From JAHEDH01 sp965364515 (GTDB taxonomy: Bacteria; Actinomycetota; Acidimicrobiia; Spongiisociales; ZC4RG35), in the NCBI GenBank assembly GCA_965364515.1, contig CBDTXZ010000170.1, positions 1 to 6,467 of the forward strand: a stretch of DNA of 6,467 bases, written 5' to 3'. How positions within the stretch are numbered: position 1 is the first letter of the stretch; every line of letters starts with the position of its first letter. A program made the position numbers and the translations under genes. Below, piece by piece: positions 6,201-6,467 of the stretch. Below the pieces are notes generated by a model. The model was not told where the DNA came from and searched no databases. It saw only the letters and a list, made by a program, of their open reading frames with translations.

Positions 6201-6467
6201 TCAGTCGTCTTCCCAGGGTCGGTGAGATCCCTCGCCGATCTCGTCCGCCTCGGCGACGAGCTCGTCGAAAGTGCTGTCGATGCGCTCGGTGAGCTCCTCG
6301 ATCGAGGGGAGCTCTCGGGATCCGGCGACCTCTTCGGTGACGTCGGCGTAGCTGAACTCCTCGTCCCCGGTCTCGAATCCCTCGTCGGAGTCGGTCTCAT
6401 CCGAAGGGGCGACATGCTGACCGTGAGACTCTTCGGAATCCGCCGAGAGGTCGATCTCTTCGATCTC
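6201..6467 (-). CDS. C-terminal end of an acidic protein of unknown function (5' part outside window)
   Basis: Reading leftward from the right edge, a frame stays open for 88 codons to a TGA at 6201-6203. It has no start in the window, so the gene begins beyond 6467. The visible tail is extremely acidic: 33 of 88 residues are D or E, with three arginines and no lysine. The first 45 or so residues are low in complexity (S, D, E, T, G) and probably disordered. Residues about 53-77 (from LPSIEELTERIDS onward) could form an amphipathic helix, and the protein ends in RPWEDD. The other two minus-strand frames give a serine/arginine-rich product or early stops, so this frame is the credible one. It converges on ileS with 138 bases between the stops. 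I do not recognise the family. divIVA is a common neighbour of ileS in Actinobacteria, but nothing visible here identifies it as such. Confidence 0.6.
   Translation of the reverse strand, partial: EIEEIDLSADSEESHGQHVAPSDETDSDEGFETGDEEFSYADVTEEVAGSRELPSIEELTERIDSTFDELVAEADEIGEGSHRPWEDD

Noticed and set aside
5654..6415. A 253-codon minus-strand frame covering the end of ileS and the right flank
   Set aside because: It is an S/R/T/P-rich shadow of ileS. To the right, the acidic frame ending at 6201 is the more protein-like reading of the same strand.

Overview
The window is G+C-rich (roughly two thirds by eye) and reads as a bacterial housekeeping chromosome segment, most likely from an actinobacterium-type lineage. 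The grounds are the gene set (a eukaryote-like isoleucyl-tRNA synthetase with the PHYGN form of the HIGH motif, a TraR/DksA C4 zinc-finger protein, lspA, an RluA/RluD-type pseudouridine synthase and a rhomboid with an N-terminal zinc-ribbon/B-box-like head), the GTG starts and the GTGA gene overlaps. Clustering of ileS, a dksA-like gene, lspA and rluD is familiar in Actinobacteria. The exact class cannot be settled from the sequence alone; Acidimicrobiia-like is a guess.

Layout. On the minus strand, reading leftward from 2658 to 33, four genes lie head to tail: a DksA/TraR-like RNA-polymerase-binding protein (2287-2658), lspA (1808-2290), an RluA-family pseudouridine synthase (864-1811) and a rhomboid protease (33-851). 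The first three are joined by 4-base GTGA overlaps and the fourth follows after 12 bases, so this looks like one translationally coupled operon. On the plus strand, diverging from it, is the complete ileS (2892-6062). The 233-base gap between the divergent units holds a nested set of inverted repeats and a possible sequestering hairpin over the ileS start, which may be an RNA control element. After ileS comes a hairpin that could end its transcript. Then, convergent on the minus strand, comes the C-terminal end of a very acidic protein (6201-6467) whose start lies beyond the right edge.

Function. The genes serve core metabolism: charging of tRNA-Ile, transcription control, lipoprotein signal-peptide removal, rRNA modification and intramembrane proteolysis. 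LspA and the rhomboid are both membrane proteases; nothing in the sequence shows that they work together. I see no mobile element, CRISPR array, tRNA, rRNA or defence system. The parts most worth a second look are the ileS leader and the unidentified acidic tail.
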